Shown: positions 9,242 through 19,624, counted from the first letter of the stretch. The stretch is 64,000 nucleotides of DNA from Micromonospora pisi (GCF_003633685.1 NZ_RBKT01000001.1:5642001-5706000); one strand, 5' to 3'. The notes: generated by a model from the letters alone, not told the origin. Made by a program: numbers and translations.

Positions 9242-10777
9242 CGCCAGGGGGCCGAGGTGGGACTCGATGGTGGTGCGCAGGTCCCGGGAGATGACGGTGG
9301 CGCGGGCGGATTCGAGCGCGGGCGCCAGGAAGATGTCCGGGCCGGGTACGCCCGCGAACCGGGCCACCACGTCGACCGCGGCCCGGCCGGCGGGTGACGG
9401 GGTCAGCGGCGCCCGTAACTGGAGCCCGCGTACGGCGGCGAGCAGTTCCACCGCGAGCAGGCTGGTCAGGTTCTCCAGCACCGTACGGAGTTTGCGGCCG
9501 GCGGCCCAGCCCATCGAGACGTGGTCCTCCTGCATGCCACTGGTCGGCAGCGAGTCGACCGACGCGGGGGCCGCCAGCCGGCGGTTCTCCGCCACGATGC
9601 CGGCCGCCGTGTACTGGGCGATCATCAGCCCGGAGTTGACCCCGGCGTCGGGGGAGAGGAACGCCGGCAGGTCCCGGGAGCGGGTGATGTCGAGCAGCCG
9701 GTCCACCCGGCGTTCGGAGATCGCGCCGACCTCGGCGGCGGCGATGGCGAGGAAGTCGGCGGCGAAGCCGAGCGGTGCGCCGTGGAAGTTGCCGGTGGAC
9801 TCGACCCGGCCGTCCGGCAGCACCACCGGGTTGTCGACCACCGAGACGAGTTCCCGGGCGGCGACCGAGGTGACGAAGTCGAGGGTGTCCCGGGCCGCAC
9901 CGGCGACCTGCGGGGCGCAGCGCATCGAGTAGGCGTCCTGGACCGCGTGCACCAGGTCGTCCCGGTGCGAGTCCATGATTCCGGAGCCCTGGAGCAACCG
10001 GTGGATGTTCGCCGCCGACACGGCCTGCCCCGGATGCGGGCGGATGCGGTGCAGTTCGGGCTGGAACGGCCGGTCGGTGCCGAGCATCGCCTCGATCGCG
10101 AGCGCGGCGGTCACGTCCGCCATGGTGAACAGGTGGGCGGCGTCGTCGATCGCCAGCAGCAGCATGCCGAGCATGCCGTCGGTGCCGTTGATCAACGCCA
10201 GCCCTTCCTTGGCGGCCAGCTCGATCGGGGCCAGCCCGGCCCGGTGCAGCGCGACCGAGGCGTCCTCGCGGGCACCGCCCTTGCCCAGGGTCCAGCCCTC
10301 GCCGAGCAGCGCCAGCGCGCAGTGGGCCAGCGGCGCCAGGTCACCGGAGGCGCCGAGTGACCCGTGTTCGGGCACCCACGGGGTGATGTCGTGGTTGAGC
10401 AGGTCGACCAGGGACTGCGCGACCAGTGGGCGTACGCCTGAGTGGCCGAGCGCGAGCGAACGTACCCGCAGCAGCATCATCGCCCGTACCACCTCGCGCG
10501 GCATCGGCGCGCCGATGCCGGCGGCGTGCGAGCGGATCAGCGCGTGTTGCAGCTCCGCCCGGCGTGACGGTGCGACGAAGGTGTTCGCTAGTGCGCCGAA
10601 GCCGGTGGAGACGCCGTAGACCGGGCGTCCGTCCTGCTCGATCCGGTCCACGATCGCCCGGCTGGTCTCCATCGCCTCGATGGTGGCCGGGTCCAGGACG
10701 ACGGTGGCGGTGCCTCGGGCGACGGCGAGGACGTCGGAGGGGGAGACGCCGGTCGGCGTCACGGTGACTACTGACAT
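9239..10777 (-). CDS. hutH: histidine ammonia-lyase
   Basis: A 512-residue enzyme for the first step of histidine degradation (histidine to urocanate and ammonia). The Ala-Ser-Gly tripeptide that cyclises into the MIO cofactor is visible in [12 protein letters not shown] (about 146-157). The conserved [12 protein letters not shown] segment, [12 protein letters not shown] and STGNFHGAP are present. ATG start, 10-bp overlap with hutI. It is the last gene of the minus-strand hut operon and terminates in the palindrome. Confidence 0.96.
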   Translation of the reverse strand: MSVVTVTPTGVSPSDVLAVARGTATVVLDPATIEAMETSRAIVDRIEQDGRPVYGVSTGFGALANTFVAPSRRAELQHALIRSHAAGIGAPMPREVVRAMMLLRVRSLALGHSGVRPLVAQSLVDLLNHDITPWVPEHGSLGASGDLAPLAHCALALLGEGWTLGKGGAREDASVALHRAGLAPIELAAKEGLALINGTDGMLGMLLLAIDDAAHLFTMADVTAALAIEAMLGTDRPFQPELHRIRPHPGQAVSAANIHRLLQGSGIMDSHRDDLVHAVQDAYSMRCAPQVAGAARDTLDFVTSVAARELVSVVDNPVVLPDGRVESTGNFHGAPLGFAADFLAIAAAEVGAISERRVDRLLDITRSRDLPAFLSPDAGVNSGLMIAQYTAAGIVAENRRLAAPASVDSLPTSGMQEDHVSMGWAAGRKLRTVLENLTSLLAVELLAAVRGLQLRAPLTPSPAGRAAVDVVARFAGVPGPDIFLAPALESARATVISRDLRTTIESHLGPLA

Positions 10778-11985
10778 TGCGGTACTCCGTTGTGCAGGAC
10801 CTGGCGGATCAGCGGTACCCCCGGCCGGTAGGCCAGGTGCAGATGGGAGGGGGCGTCGAGCAGGGTCAGGTCGGCGCGCGCGCCCCGGCGGAGCACACCG
10901 ATGTCGTCGCGGCGCAGCGCCCGCGCCCCACCGGCGGTCGCGGCCCAGACCGCCTCCGCCGGGGTCATACCCATTTCGCGTACGGCGAGCGCGACGCAGA
11001 ACGGCATCGAGGAGGTGTACGACGAGCCGGGGTTGCAGTCGGTGGCGAGCGCGACCGTGGCGCCGGCGTCGAGCAGGCGTCGGGCGTCCGGGTAGGGCGA
11101 CCGGGTGGAGAACTCCGCCCCGGGCAGCAGGGTCGCGACCGTCACCGGCTCCGCACCGGAAACCCAGTCGACCTTCGTCGAGGCGAGCGCGTCGATGTCG
11201 GCGCCGGTCAGGTGGGTGCAGTGGTCGGCGCTGGCCGCGCCGAGTTCGACCGCGAGCCGTACACCCGGTCCGGGTCCGAGTTGGTTGGCGTGCAGCCGTA
11301 CGCCGAGGCCGGCGTCCTGGCCGACGGTGAGGATCGCGCGGGCGTGGTCGGCGTCGAACGCGCCCCGTTCGCAGAAGACGTCGATCCAGCGGGCGTAGGG
11401 CAGTGCGGCGCGCAGCATCGGCCCGCAGACCAGTCCGACGTAGTCGTCCGGGCGGTCGGCGTACTCGGCCGGGACGACGTGCGCGCCGAGGAAGGTGGTC
11501 TCGGTGGTGAACTCGCCGGCGATCCGCAGCGAGCGGGCCTCGTCGGTGACGCTGAGCCCGTACCCGCTCTTGATCTCGATCGTGGTGGTGCCCTGCCGCA
11601 GCGCCTCCATCCGCAACCGGGACACGTTGGCGCGCAGGGTGTCGTCGCTGGCGGCGCGGGTGGCGCCGACCGTGGTCCGGATGCCGCCGCCGGTGTACGG
11701 CTGCCCGGCCATCCGGGCCCCGAACTCGGCCGCCCGGTCACCGGCGAAGACCAGGTGGGAGTGGCTGTCGACGAAGCCGGGCAGCACCGCCGCGCCGTCG
11801 GCGTCGATCCGCCCGTCGGCGGCCGGGGCGTACTTCGCCGGCCCGATCCAGGCGATCCGGCCACCTTCGATCAGCACCGCCGCCCGGCGTCGGATGCCGA
11901 GTGGGCCACCCTCGCCGTAGGGCTCGTTGGTGACCAGTTCGCCGATGTTGTCGACCAGCAGGCTCGGTCCGGTCTGCGCGTTCAC
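10768..11985 (-). CDS. hutI: imidazolonepropionase
   Basis: A 405-residue amidohydrolase-superfamily enzyme, the third step of histidine degradation (imidazolonepropionate to N-formimino-glutamate). The metal site HSH is in [13 protein letters not shown], followed by [12 protein letters not shown], further His residues in LHANQLGP and SADHCTHL, and [10 protein letters not shown] with the catalytic Asp. GTG at 11985 is chosen because it overlaps the hutF stop as GTGA and starts the family alignment; the frame is open upstream only by chance. Translationally coupled to hutF upstream and hutH downstream. Confidence 0.95.
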   Translation of the reverse strand: MNAQTGPSLLVDNIGELVTNEPYGEGGPLGIRRRAAVLIEGGRIAWIGPAKYAPAADGRIDADGAAVLPGFVDSHSHLVFAGDRAAEFGARMAGQPYTGGGIRTTVGATRAASDDTLRANVSRLRMEALRQGTTTIEIKSGYGLSVTDEARSLRIAGEFTTETTFLGAHVVPAEYADRPDDYVGLVCGPMLRAALPYARWIDVFCERGAFDADHARAILTVGQDAGLGVRLHANQLGPGPGVRLAVELGAASADHCTHLTGADIDALASTKVDWVSGAEPVTVATLLPGAEFSTRSPYPDARRLLDAGATVALATDCNPGSSYTSSMPFCVALAVREMGMTPAEAVWAATAGGARALRRDDIGVLRRGARADLTLLDAPSHLHLAYRPGVPLIRQVLHNGVPQCQ

Positions 11986-13343
11986 GGCCACACCCCGCGG
12001 ATCGACCGCCCCAGTTCGGCGGCGACGTCGACCGAGACGTGCCGGCCGTCGCGGACCACCACCCGCCCGTCGACCAGTACGTCGGTGACGTCGGCGGCGG
12101 TCGCGGCGAAGAACGCGCCACCGGGCGGGACGGCTGCCGTCCGTACGCTGTCCAGGCGGACCGTGACCAGGTCGGCGCGGGCGCCGACGGCGATGGTGCC
12201 GGCGTCGGACCAGCCCAGTGCGGTGTGCCCGGCGGCGGTGGCGGCGTGCGTCAGCTCCTCCGGGGTGAAGTGGCCGCGACGTTCGGTACGCAGCCGTTCG
12301 TCGAGTTCGACCGCACGCGCCTCCTCGAACAGGTCGATCACGGCGTGGCTGTCCGAGCCGAGGCTCAGCGGGCTGCCCGAGTCGGCCAGCGAGCGGGCCG
12401 GTCCGATGCCGTCGGCGAGGTCCCGTTCGGTGGTCGGGCAGAGGCAGGCACCGGTCCGGGTGGAGCCGAGCAGTTCCAGGTCGGCGCCGCTCAGGTGGGT
12501 GGCGTGCACCGCGGTCGCGGTCGGGCCGAGTACGCCCATGTCGGCGAGGAGCTGGGTCGGCGTACAGCCGTGGGCGGCGAGGCATGCCTCGTTCTCGGCC
12601 CGCTGCTCGGAGAGGTGGAAGTGAAGCGGGTCGCCCTGGTTGCGGTAGGCGAAGGTGGCGAGCGCGCTGAGCGGGACGGCGCGCACGGAGTGCAGCGCTG
12701 ACCCGATCCGGGCGTGCGGGGCGGGACGCAGCAGGTCGTGCCGTTCCGACCAGGCGTCGAGGTCACGGTCGCCGAAGCGGCGCTGGATCCCGTCCAGCGG
12801 CTGGCCGTCCACGGTGGAGGTGAGGTAGAGCGTGTCGAGCAGGGTGATCCGGATGCCGGCCTGGGCGGCGGCTTCGACCAGCGCGGCGCCCATCACGTTC
12901 GGCTCGGCGTACGGGCTGCCGTCCGGTTGGTGGTGCAGGTAGTGGAACTCGCCGACACAGGTGATCCCGGCGAGCGCCATCTCGGCGTACGTGGCGCGGG
13001 CCAGGGCCAGGTACCGCTCCGGGTCGAGCGTGCCGGCGACCTCGTACATCCGGTCCCGCCAGCTCCAGAACGTGCCGCGTTCGGTGTGGGTGCGCCCGCG
13101 CAGCGCCCGGTGGAACGCGTGCGAGTGCGCGTTCGCGAGGCCGGGCAGGGTGACCCCGGCCAGCCGGGTCACGCCTGGCGGCGCCGCCACCCCGGCGCTG
13201 ACCGTACGGAACCTGCCCTGTTCGACCTCGATCAGTACGTCCAGGCTCGGCTGCTCGTGCCCGGGGAGCCAGGCGTACTCGGCGTGGAACCGCCCGTCCG
13301 GCGGTGGTCCGGCTGGTCCGGCTGGTTTGGTGTTGGTGGTCAT
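11982..13343 (-). CDS. hutF: formimidoylglutamate deiminase
   Basis: A 453-residue amidohydrolase-superfamily protein that converts N-formimino-L-glutamate to N-formylglutamate plus ammonia, the HutF branch of histidine degradation. Metal ligands are in [22 protein letters not shown], and [14 protein letters not shown]. The FWSWRDRMY segment is typical of HutF. ATG start; GTGA overlap with hutI, and it overlaps the M20 gene upstream by 4 nt. Its product needs an N-formylglutamate deformylase (HutG), and no such gene is recognisable nearby. Confidence 0.93.
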   Translation of the reverse strand: MTTNTKPAGPAGPPPDGRFHAEYAWLPGHEQPSLDVLIEVEQGRFRTVSAGVAAPPGVTRLAGVTLPGLANAHSHAFHRALRGRTHTERGTFWSWRDRMYEVAGTLDPERYLALARATYAEMALAGITCVGEFHYLHHQPDGSPYAEPNVMGAALVEAAAQAGIRITLLDTLYLTSTVDGQPLDGIQRRFGDRDLDAWSERHDLLRPAPHARIGSALHSVRAVPLSALATFAYRNQGDPLHFHLSEQRAENEACLAAHGCTPTQLLADMGVLGPTATAVHATHLSGADLELLGSTRTGACLCPTTERDLADGIGPARSLADSGSPLSLGSDSHAVIDLFEEARAVELDERLRTERRGHFTPEELTHAATAAGHTALGWSDAGTIAVGARADLVTVRLDSVRTAAVPPGGAFFAATAADVTDVLVDGRVVVRDGRHVSVDVAAELGRSIRGVWP

Positions 13344-14620
13344 GGCGCGTCCCCTGGCTCGGTGTCGGGGGTGGTTTCCGGTCCGGTGGCGAGGGTGGTG
13401 AGTACGTCGGCGAGGCGGGCCACTCCGGCGGCGCAGTCGATGTCCTCGGCCGTCTCGGCGGGCGAGTGCGACACCCCGGTCGGGTTGCGGACGAAGAGCA
13501 TCGCGGTGGGCAGGTGTCCGGCCAGCACCCCGGCGTCGTGCCCGGCGGCGGTGGGCAGCACCGGTACGCCGCCGTGCAGGACGCGCTGGAACAGGTCGAT
13601 CAGTCCGCCGTCGAACTCGACCAGCGGGGTGACCGACTCGCGGGTGAGCCGTAGCGCGGTGCCGTCGCGTACGGCCCGCTCGGTCGCCTTCTGCCCGATC
13701 GCCTCGATCAGGGTGTCGAGCGTGGCGACCTCGGCGGCGCGAGCGTCCAGCCAGCCGCGGACCAGCGACGGGACGGCGTTGGTGGCGTTCGGTTCGACCT
13801 CGACCCGGCCGACCGTGGCCTGGGCGCCGAAGCGGCGGGCCTCCTTGTTCGCGGCGAGCACGGTGAAGGCGTACGTCAGCATCGGGTCGCGCCGGTCGGC
13901 CATCCGGGTGGTCCCGGCGTGGTTCGCCTCGCCGGTGAAGTCCATCCGCCAGCGACCGTGCGGCCAGATTCCGCTGGCCACCCCGACCGGTGCGGCGAGG
14001 TCGACCAGGGCCCGCCCCTGTTCGACGTGGAGTTCGACGAAGGCGCCGATCCGGGCCAGCAGGTCGGGGCGGGCACCGGCCGGTTCGTCGCCGAGCGCCT
14101 TGGCGAGGGTGATCCCGTCCCGGTCGGTCAGCGCCGCGGCCCGGTCGACGTCCAGTTCACCGGTGAGCAGTCGGGAGCCGAGGCACGGTACGCCGAACCG
14201 GGCCCCCTCCTCTTCGGCGAAGGCGACCACGCCGATCGGTCGTCGCGGTGCCGGCCCGTGTTCGCGTATCCGGTCCAGGGCGAGCCAGGCGCTGACGATG
14301 CCGAGCGGCCCGTCGTAGGCGCCGCCGTGCGGGACCGAGTCGAAGTGGCTGCCGACCAGGACCGCGTCCCCGGCTCCGGGGTCGCCGTACCAGGCGATGA
14401 GGTTGCCGTTGCCGTCGGACTCGACCGGCATGCCCCGGTCGGCGGCCTGTTGCCGGAACCAGTCCCGTAGCCGCAGCTCCGGTTCGGTGAAGGCGAACCG
14501 CAGGTAGCCGCCGCTGACCGGGTCCCGCCCGACGGGCGCGATCTGGTCCCAGAGCTTCCGGAACGCGGCGACGTCCCCACCGTTAGGAAGGGGCCCTTCT
14601 ACAACGGAATCCGATAACAA
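13340..14620 (-). CDS. M20-family amidohydrolase (allantoate/carbamoyl-amino-acid hydrolase type) in the hut operon
   Basis: A 426-residue M20/ArgE-type dinuclear metallohydrolase, as in allantoate amidohydrolases and N-carbamoyl amino acid hydrolases. Metal residues are in VGSHFDSVPHGGAYDGPLG and the EEEGARFG pair, with His in ELHVEQG and a late H in VSHSPAE. No purine-degradation gene is nearby, and it sits between hutU and hutF in one operon, so a role in hydrolysing N-formylglutamate is a reasonable inference. The start is unsettled: the only in-frame start before the conserved KLWDQIAPVGRDP is a TTG at 14620, inside a degenerate copy of the dispersed palindrome. Confidence 0.8.
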   Translation of the reverse strand: MLSDSVVEGPLPNGGDVAAFRKLWDQIAPVGRDPVSGGYLRFAFTEPELRLRDWFRQQAADRGMPVESDGNGNLIAWYGDPGAGDAVLVGSHFDSVPHGGAYDGPLGIVSAWLALDRIREHGPAPRRPIGVVAFAEEEGARFGVPCLGSRLLTGELDVDRAAALTDRDGITLAKALGDEPAGARPDLLARIGAFVELHVEQGRALVDLAAPVGVASGIWPHGRWRMDFTGEANHAGTTRMADRRDPMLTYAFTVLAANKEARRFGAQATVGRVEVEPNATNAVPSLVRGWLDARAAEVATLDTLIEAIGQKATERAVRDGTALRLTRESVTPLVEFDGGLIDLFQRVLHGGVPVLPTAAGHDAGVLAGHLPTAMLFVRNPTGVSHSPAETAEDIDCAAGVARLADVLTTLATGPETTPDTEPGDAP

Positions 14621-14636
14621 GGGGCCCCTCCTTACG
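14582..14636. repeat. degenerate copy of the dispersed palindrome inside the hut operon
   Basis: Imperfect inverted repeat related to those at 542-590 and 9191-9241 (arms near GTTAGGAAGGGGCCCTTCT and GATAACAAGGGGCCCCTCC). Unlike them it lies between two co-directional genes and contains both the TAA of hutU and the TTG start of the M20 gene. Confidence 0.7.
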
Positions 14637-16281
14637 CCTGGGTCATGGGGACGGTGAGAGCGGTACGGGTGGCGACGTCGGCGGCGGCGGGGTAGCCGGC
14701 GTCGACGTGGCGGAGCACGCCCATCGCCGGGTCGTTGGTGAGTACGCGTTCGATCTTCTGCCCGGCGAGCGCGGTGCCGTCGGCGACGCAGACCTGCCCG
14801 GCGTGGATCGACCGGCCGATGCCAACACCACCACCGTGGTGGATGGAGACCCAGGACGCGCCGCTGGCGGTGTTGACCAGTGCGTTGAGCAGCGGCCAGT
14901 CGGCGATGGCGTCGGAGCCGTCGGCCATCGCCTCGGTCTCCCGGTACGGCGAGGCGACCGACCCGGCGTCCAGGTGGTCCCGCCCGATCACCACCGGGGC
15001 GGAGAGTTCACCGGAGGCGACCATCTCGTTGAACCGGACCCCGGCCCGGTCCCGTTCGCCGTAGCCGAGCCAGCAGATCCGGGCCGGCAGCCCCTGGAAG
15101 GCGACCCGTTCGCCGGCCATCCGAATCCACCGCGCCAGTGATTCGTTCTCCGGGAACAGGTCCAGCACGGCCCGGTCGGTGGCGGCGATGTCGGCCGGGT
15201 CACCGGAGAGCGCGGCCCAGCGGAACGGGCCCCGACCCTCGCAGAAGAGCGGCCGGATGTACGCCGGCACGAAGCCGGGGAAGTCGAAGGCGCGCTCGTA
15301 TCCGGCGAGCTGCGCTTCGCCCCGGATCGAGTTGCCGTAGTCGAAGACCTCGGCCCCGGCGTCGAGGAAACCGACCATCGCCGCCACGTGCCGGGCCATC
15401 GAGGAGCGGGCCCGGTCGGTGAACTCGGCCGGCTTCGCGGCGGCGTACTCGGCCGCCTCGGCGAGTTCGACCCCGACCGGCAGGTACGACAGCGGGTCGT
15501 GCGCGCTGGTCTGGTCGGTGACGATGTCGATCTCGACGCCGCGTACCAGCAGCTCGGGGAAGACCACGGCGGCGTTGCCGACGACGCCGACGGAGAGGGG
15601 GCGGCGCTCCCGTTTCGCGGCCAGCACCGCCTCGATCGCCTCGTCCAGCGAGTCGGCGACCTGGTCCAGGTAGCGGTCCCGGACCCGGCGGGCGAGCCGC
15701 TCGGGGTCGACGTCGACGATCAGGCAGGCGCCGCCGTTCATGGTCACCGCGAGCGGTTGGGCGCCGCCCATCCCGCCGCAGCCGGCGGTGAGGGTGAGGG
15801 TGCCGGCGAGGGTGTCGTTGAACCGCTTGGCGGCGACCGCGGCGAACGTCTCGTAGGTGCCCTGGAGGATGCCCTGGGTGCCGATGTAGATCCACGATCC
15901 GGCGGTCATCTGGCCGTACATGGTCAGGCCGAGCTGTTCCAGGCGGCGGAACTCGGGCCAGTTGGCCCAGTCGCCGACCAGGTTGGAGTTGGCCAGCAGG
16001 ACCCGGGGCGCCCATTCGTGCGTACGCAGCACCCCGACCGGCCGACCGGACTGGACCAGCATGGTCTCGTCGTCCCGGAGCTCGGTGAGGGTCCGGATCA
16101 GCGCGTGGTACGAGGGCCAGTCCCGGGCGGCCCGCCCGGTGCCGCCGTACACGACCAGATCCTCGGGGCGCTCGGCGACCTCCGGGTCGAGGTTGTTCAT
16201 CAGCATCCGCATGGCCGCTTCCTGGGCCCACCCCACGGCGGTACGGGTGCTGCCGCGCGCGGCGCGAACGGGTTGGTACAT
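14632..16281 (-). CDS. hutU: urocanate hydratase
   Basis: A 549-residue urocanase, which uses tightly bound NAD+ as an electrophile to hydrate urocanate to imidazolonepropionate. Family segments are [58 protein letters not shown] (NAD site), FDYGNSIR, and [17 protein letters not shown] with the conserved Cys. ATG start 66 bp after the regulator gene's stop, so it is probably on the same transcript. It ends at the degenerate palindrome, which may dampen read-through into the next genes. Confidence 0.96.
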   Translation of the reverse strand: MYQPVRAARGSTRTAVGWAQEAAMRMLMNNLDPEVAERPEDLVVYGGTGRAARDWPSYHALIRTLTELRDDETMLVQSGRPVGVLRTHEWAPRVLLANSNLVGDWANWPEFRRLEQLGLTMYGQMTAGSWIYIGTQGILQGTYETFAAVAAKRFNDTLAGTLTLTAGCGGMGGAQPLAVTMNGGACLIVDVDPERLARRVRDRYLDQVADSLDEAIEAVLAAKRERRPLSVGVVGNAAVVFPELLVRGVEIDIVTDQTSAHDPLSYLPVGVELAEAAEYAAAKPAEFTDRARSSMARHVAAMVGFLDAGAEVFDYGNSIRGEAQLAGYERAFDFPGFVPAYIRPLFCEGRGPFRWAALSGDPADIAATDRAVLDLFPENESLARWIRMAGERVAFQGLPARICWLGYGERDRAGVRFNEMVASGELSAPVVIGRDHLDAGSVASPYRETEAMADGSDAIADWPLLNALVNTASGASWVSIHHGGGVGIGRSIHAGQVCVADGTALAGQKIERVLTNDPAMGVLRHVDAGYPAAADVATRTALTVPMTQA

Positions 16282-16347
16282 CGGGGTCTCCTCCGCAGCG
16301 TTGGGGAGTGGTCGGGATTCGGGTGCGGTTGGTGGTGGCGCGTCGGT

Positions 16348-17238
16348 TCAGTTGAGGAACACCTGGCGGCGGGCGGCGGACTGTTCGAACTCCTCCAACC
16401 GGCGCTGGGTGTGGCTGGGGGCCGCGTCGCAGATCGCCTGGAGCAGCACCATGGCCAGGGTCATCGGGGCGGTGTGCAGGTCGAAGACGAGTTGGGCGCC
16501 GACGGCGGCGGGGAGCACGATGTCGGCGTACTCGGCGGCGGGGCTGACCGCCGAGTCGGTGATCACGACGACGGAGAGTCCGGCCAGCCGGGCCTCGCGG
16601 AGCGCGTCGAGCGATTCGCGCGGGTAGCGCGGCAGCACGATCGCCAGCAGGGCGGTGGCCCCGGCCGTCTGGGCCTGGTCGAGCCGGTCGGCGAGGAGGC
16701 TGCCGCCGGTGTCGAGCACCCGTACGTCCGGGTGCACCTTGGCCGCGAAGTAGGCGAAGTACGCGGCGAGCGGGGCGGCGGCGCGCAGGCCGAGCACCGG
16801 CAGGGGGCGGCTGTTGGCCAGCAGTGCCCCGGCGGCGGTCACCCGGTCCGGGTCGACCAGCTGTTCGGCGAGCCGGTGCAGGTTCTCCACCTCGTCGCGG
16901 ACCGCCCGCTGGAGTTCGTTGCCGACGGGTACGTCCGCGGCTGGTCGGCCGTGTCCGGCGGCGGTGATCTCGCGGAGCCGGCGGCGTAGGGCCGGGTAGC
17001 CGTCGTAGCCGAGCGCGATCGCGAACCGGGTCACCGAGGGTTGGCTGACCTGGGCGAGTTCGGCGATCTCGGCGGCCGACAGGTAGGCCGCCGAGGCGGC
17101 GTGCTGGACGAGGCTGTGCGCGATCCGGCGCTGGGTCGGGGTCAGCCGGACGCCGTGGAACAGGTCGAGCACCTGGTCCATGGGGGCTGCCGCACCGGAG
17201 ACGAAGACCGCATCCCGGACAAGTGAATCCTCATTCAC
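16348..17238 (-). CDS. MurR/RpiR-family transcriptional regulator, probable hut regulator
   Basis: A 296-residue regulator with an N-terminal RpiR-type helix-turn-helix (about residues 27-100, including LSAAEIAELAQVSQPSVTRF) and a C-terminal SIS domain (about 125-260) that in relatives binds a phosphosugar or other small effector. It is the first gene of the minus-strand hut cluster, so it most likely controls it and itself; the effector is unknown. GTG start at 17238. A perfect 16-bp palindrome covers the start codon, consistent with autoregulation. Confidence 0.85.
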   Translation of the reverse strand: MNEDSLVRDAVFVSGAAAPMDQVLDLFHGVRLTPTQRRIAHSLVQHAASAAYLSAAEIAELAQVSQPSVTRFAIALGYDGYPALRRRLREITAAGHGRPAADVPVGNELQRAVRDEVENLHRLAEQLVDPDRVTAAGALLANSRPLPVLGLRAAAPLAAYFAYFAAKVHPDVRVLDTGGSLLADRLDQAQTAGATALLAIVLPRYPRESLDALREARLAGLSVVVITDSAVSPAAEYADIVLPAAVGAQLVFDLHTAPMTLAMVLLQAICDAAPSHTQRRLEEFEQSAARRQVFLN

Positions 17239-17270
17239 ATGCGCACTCTATGCATGAAAACATTCACATG
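17223..17270. promoter_or_regulatory. candidate operator cluster for the RpiR-type regulator
   Basis: Contains the perfect palindrome GTGAATCCTCATTCAC (17223-17238), a TGAA-AACA-TTCA site (17255-17266), and the direct repeat CATTCACATG at 17232 and 17261. TGAA/TTCA half sites are typical of RpiR-family operators. It overlaps the regulator's start codon. Confidence 0.6.
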
Positions 17271-17335
17271 GCAATGAGGCGCCGCCGAACGTGGCGGGAC
17301 CGTGACCCGCGCGGCGACGTGATAAAACCAACCCC

Positions 17336-18169
17336 GTGGATGGGACCCGGTTCCGACGCACGATCGCCCGTACCCCCCTCGCGCCCGTGGCGGCCTTCCC
17401 CAAACGGCTGCTCCGGGTCGCCCGACACGACGCCCGGGTGCTCAGCGTCTCGGCCCGCTGGCTGCTCACCTCGCGCGAACACCACAACTACACGTACGAC
17501 CTGACCCGGCTGAGCCGTGAACACCTCGCCTGGTTCGTCAGCGTCCTGACCGACACCCCGGTCAAGCAGGTCCGCGACTACCTCGCCGAGATCGAGTCCG
17601 ACCAGGCGCTGCGGCAGCACATCGAACGGACCACGGCGACCTCGGCGCGGCGCGGCCTGGCCGACCGCCAGGTGCGCTACGCGCGACGGATCGGCTGGTA
17701 CGCGATCGTCCGCGCCACCCGACCGGCGCACGTGGTCGAGACCGGTGTGGACAAGGGACTCGGCACCTGCGTGCTCGCCTCCGCACTGCTCCGCAATGCC
17801 GCCGAGGGCCACCCCGGCCGGGTCACCTCGCTCGACATCAACCCGGAGGCCGGCTACCTGGCCCGGGTGGAGCCGTGGGCCGGCGTGGTGGACCTGGTCA
17901 TCGGCGACTCGATCGCCTCGATCCGGGCGCTGGATCGCCCGGTCGACCTGTTCCTGCACGACAGCGACCACAGCGCCGGTCACGAACGCAACGAGTTCGA
18001 GGCGGTCGAGTCGAAGCTGTCGCCCGACGCGATGCTGCTCACCGACAACGTCACGGTGACCAACGTTCTTGCCGAGCACGCCGAGCGGACCGGTCGCCGC
18101 TTCCTCGCCTACCGCGAGACCCCGGCCCGGCACTGGTTCCCCGGTGACGGCATCGGGGTCGCCTGGTAG
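17336..18169 (+). CDS. class I SAM-dependent methyltransferase
   Basis: A 277-residue protein with a Rossmann-type methyltransferase domain in its second half: VVETGVDKGLGTCVLASAL is the SAM-binding motif I (about 135-150), SLDINPEAG is motif II, and DLFLHDSDHSAGHERNEFE fits the Methyltransf_24 group (cephalosporin hydroxylase/rhamnosyl O-methyltransferase relatives). The N-terminal 110 residues are basic and helical, without a clear domain. GTG start. Monocistronic and divergent from the hut operon. The methyl acceptor is unknown. Confidence 0.75.
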   Translation: MDGTRFRRTIARTPLAPVAAFPKRLLRVARHDARVLSVSARWLLTSREHHNYTYDLTRLSREHLAWFVSVLTDTPVKQVRDYLAEIESDQALRQHIERTTATSARRGLADRQVRYARRIGWYAIVRATRPAHVVETGVDKGLGTCVLASALLRNAAEGHPGRVTSLDINPEAGYLARVEPWAGVVDLVIGDSIASIRALDRPVDLFLHDSDHSAGHERNEFEAVESKLSPDAMLLTDNVTVTNVLAEHAERTGRRFLAYRETPARHWFPGDGIGVAW

Positions 18170-18238
18170 ACCCGGCGACCTACGGCCCGCACACTCGACT
18201 GAACCAGCTATCGCAACGCCTGTGGTAGCAATGTCGCC

Positions 18239-18778
18239 ATGCCCGAGTTGAGCCTGCCTACCGTACGCGTGCGTCGATCCTTCCTTGACGCCATGGCCGA
18301 GTTCCGCGGCGAAGGGCGGGGAGATCCCGCCGACACCAGCATGATCGGCAGTGAGCTCCGCGATTTCGGGCACCGTTGGTCGTCGCCGGACGGCTTCTCC
18401 ACGTACGTCGACTGGCTGCGGTCCCAGGTGCGGGAGGACTCACCCCGGCCGGACGGCCACGTGCCGTCGACGACACTGTGGTGGGTCGAGGACGACGACT
18501 ACCTCGGTCGCCTCGCGATCCGGCACCGTCTGACACCCGGCCTGCTTGAGTACGGCGGTCACATTGGCTACGACGTTCGGCCATCGGCGCGGCGCCGTGG
18601 TTACGCCACCGCGATGCTGCGCGCCGCGTTGCCGGTGGCGCGGGGCCTGGGCATCGAATCCGCGTTGGTGACGTGCGACGTCACCAACGTCGCCTCCCGC
18701 AAGGTGATCGAGGCCAACGGCGGGGTCCTCGAGGATCAGCGCGGTGACAAGTGGCGCTTCTGGCTGCCGACCTCCTGA
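18239..18778 (+). CDS. GNAT-family N-acetyltransferase
   Basis: A 179-residue protein of the GNAT fold, resembling RimJ/RimL-type and YitI-like acetyltransferases. The acetyl-CoA pyrophosphate loop is in RPSARRRGYATAMLRAAL (about 115-132), and the C-terminal N-V-A-S-R-K-V-I-E-A-N-G-G segment is typical of amino-group acetyltransferases. ATG start; no obvious partner gene. The substrate cannot be predicted. Convergent with the PP2C-like gene. Confidence 0.83.
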   Translation: MPELSLPTVRVRRSFLDAMAEFRGEGRGDPADTSMIGSELRDFGHRWSSPDGFSTYVDWLRSQVREDSPRPDGHVPSTTLWWVEDDDYLGRLAIRHRLTPGLLEYGGHIGYDVRPSARRRGYATAMLRAALPVARGLGIESALVTCDVTNVASRKVIEANGGVLEDQRGDKWRFWLPTS

Positions 18779-18790
18779 CCTTTGGCCGGG

Positions 18791-19624
18791 TCACGGGCCA
18801 GGTAGCAGGGCGGGTTCCGCGTGCGGCGGTCGGGCCGTGCCGAGGTCGGTGCAGTGCGCGATCGTCGCGTCGTCCGCCGCCACCGCGTGACGCGCCTCCG
18901 CCTGCCGGACCCGGCGGATGATTTCGGCGGGCCCGCTCGATGCCAGCACGGCCATGACCTCGGGCCAGTCGGCGAGGCGGAACCGGTCCACGATGCGGCT
19001 GGCCCCATTGCTGAGTAGGACCGCGCTGGTCAGCTCGGAGATCGGAGAGCTTCCGGTGATCGCCTCGTCCGCCGCGCTCGGATCGTCCTTGGCCACCCAG
19101 AATCCGCCCGGCTGGTTCCGGTTGGCGCGCAGGTCCCGGAGAACCCGGTGGTACTCGTCGCTACCCTCGCCGGCGGCCTCGAGCGCGGGCAGGTACGACC
19201 GGCTGATGACCACCTCGCGAGGATCGGATACGACGTACGGCGGACCGTCTGCTCTGTCCAGCACGAGGACCGAGTCACCGAGCACCAGGTGCTCGATGAG
19301 GCCGTCGGACAGGCGCAGGATTGCCACGGTCGCCGACGGGCTGATCGGGTCGGCGACGTCGCAGGTGTGCCGGTGATCGTCCGTCACCTGCTCGATGGCC
19401 TCGGCGAGCAGCGCCGAGAGGCTGCGGCCCGGTACGCGTGACAAGAGGCCGAGCAGGCTGCCGCCGAGGCGGTTGGCGTACCAGGCCACGCCGTGCCGGC
19501 AGATCGATTCGGTGCCGGGGATGCCGGCCCCGTCGATCAGCACCGCTGCCGTCGGTACGGCGCCGGTGAAGTCCTCGTTCGCGCGTCCAGCCCGTGCTGC
19601 GGCGCTCGTCATCGTCACCCGCAT
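18791..19624 (-). CDS. PP2C-like phosphatase-domain protein
   Basis: A 277-residue protein with PP2C-type layout: NEDF near the N-terminus (metal Glu/Asp), VLIDGAG in place of the usual D-G-x-G, LVLGDSVLVL in the middle, and a C-terminal DDATIAHC matching the DD-x-T metal motif. Such proteins dephosphorylate Ser/Thr residues, often as partners of Ser/Thr kinases, but the DGAG variant means activity should be tested. ATG start; no kinase nearby. A C-rich tract lies directly upstream. Confidence 0.65.
   Translation of the reverse strand: MRVTMTSAAARAGRANEDFTGAVPTAAVLIDGAGIPGTESICRHGVAWYANRLGGSLLGLLSRVPGRSLSALLAEAIEQVTDDHRHTCDVADPISPSATVAILRLSDGLIEHLVLGDSVLVLDRADGPPYVVSDPREVVISRSYLPALEAAGEGSDEYHRVLRDLRANRNQPGGFWVAKDDPSAADEAITGSSPISELTSAVLLSNGASRIVDRFRLADWPEVMAVLASSGPAEIIRRVRQAEARHAVAADDATIAHCTDLGTARPPHAEPALLPGP

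Noticed and set aside
10777-12624. 615-codon frame opposite hutI/hutF
   Set aside because: High-GC antisense shadow of two clear enzyme genes; no family similarity or ribosome site.
15388-16989. 533-codon plus-strand frame opposite hutU and the RpiR gene
   Set aside because: Antisense shadow; low-complexity Gly/Arg/Asp composition.
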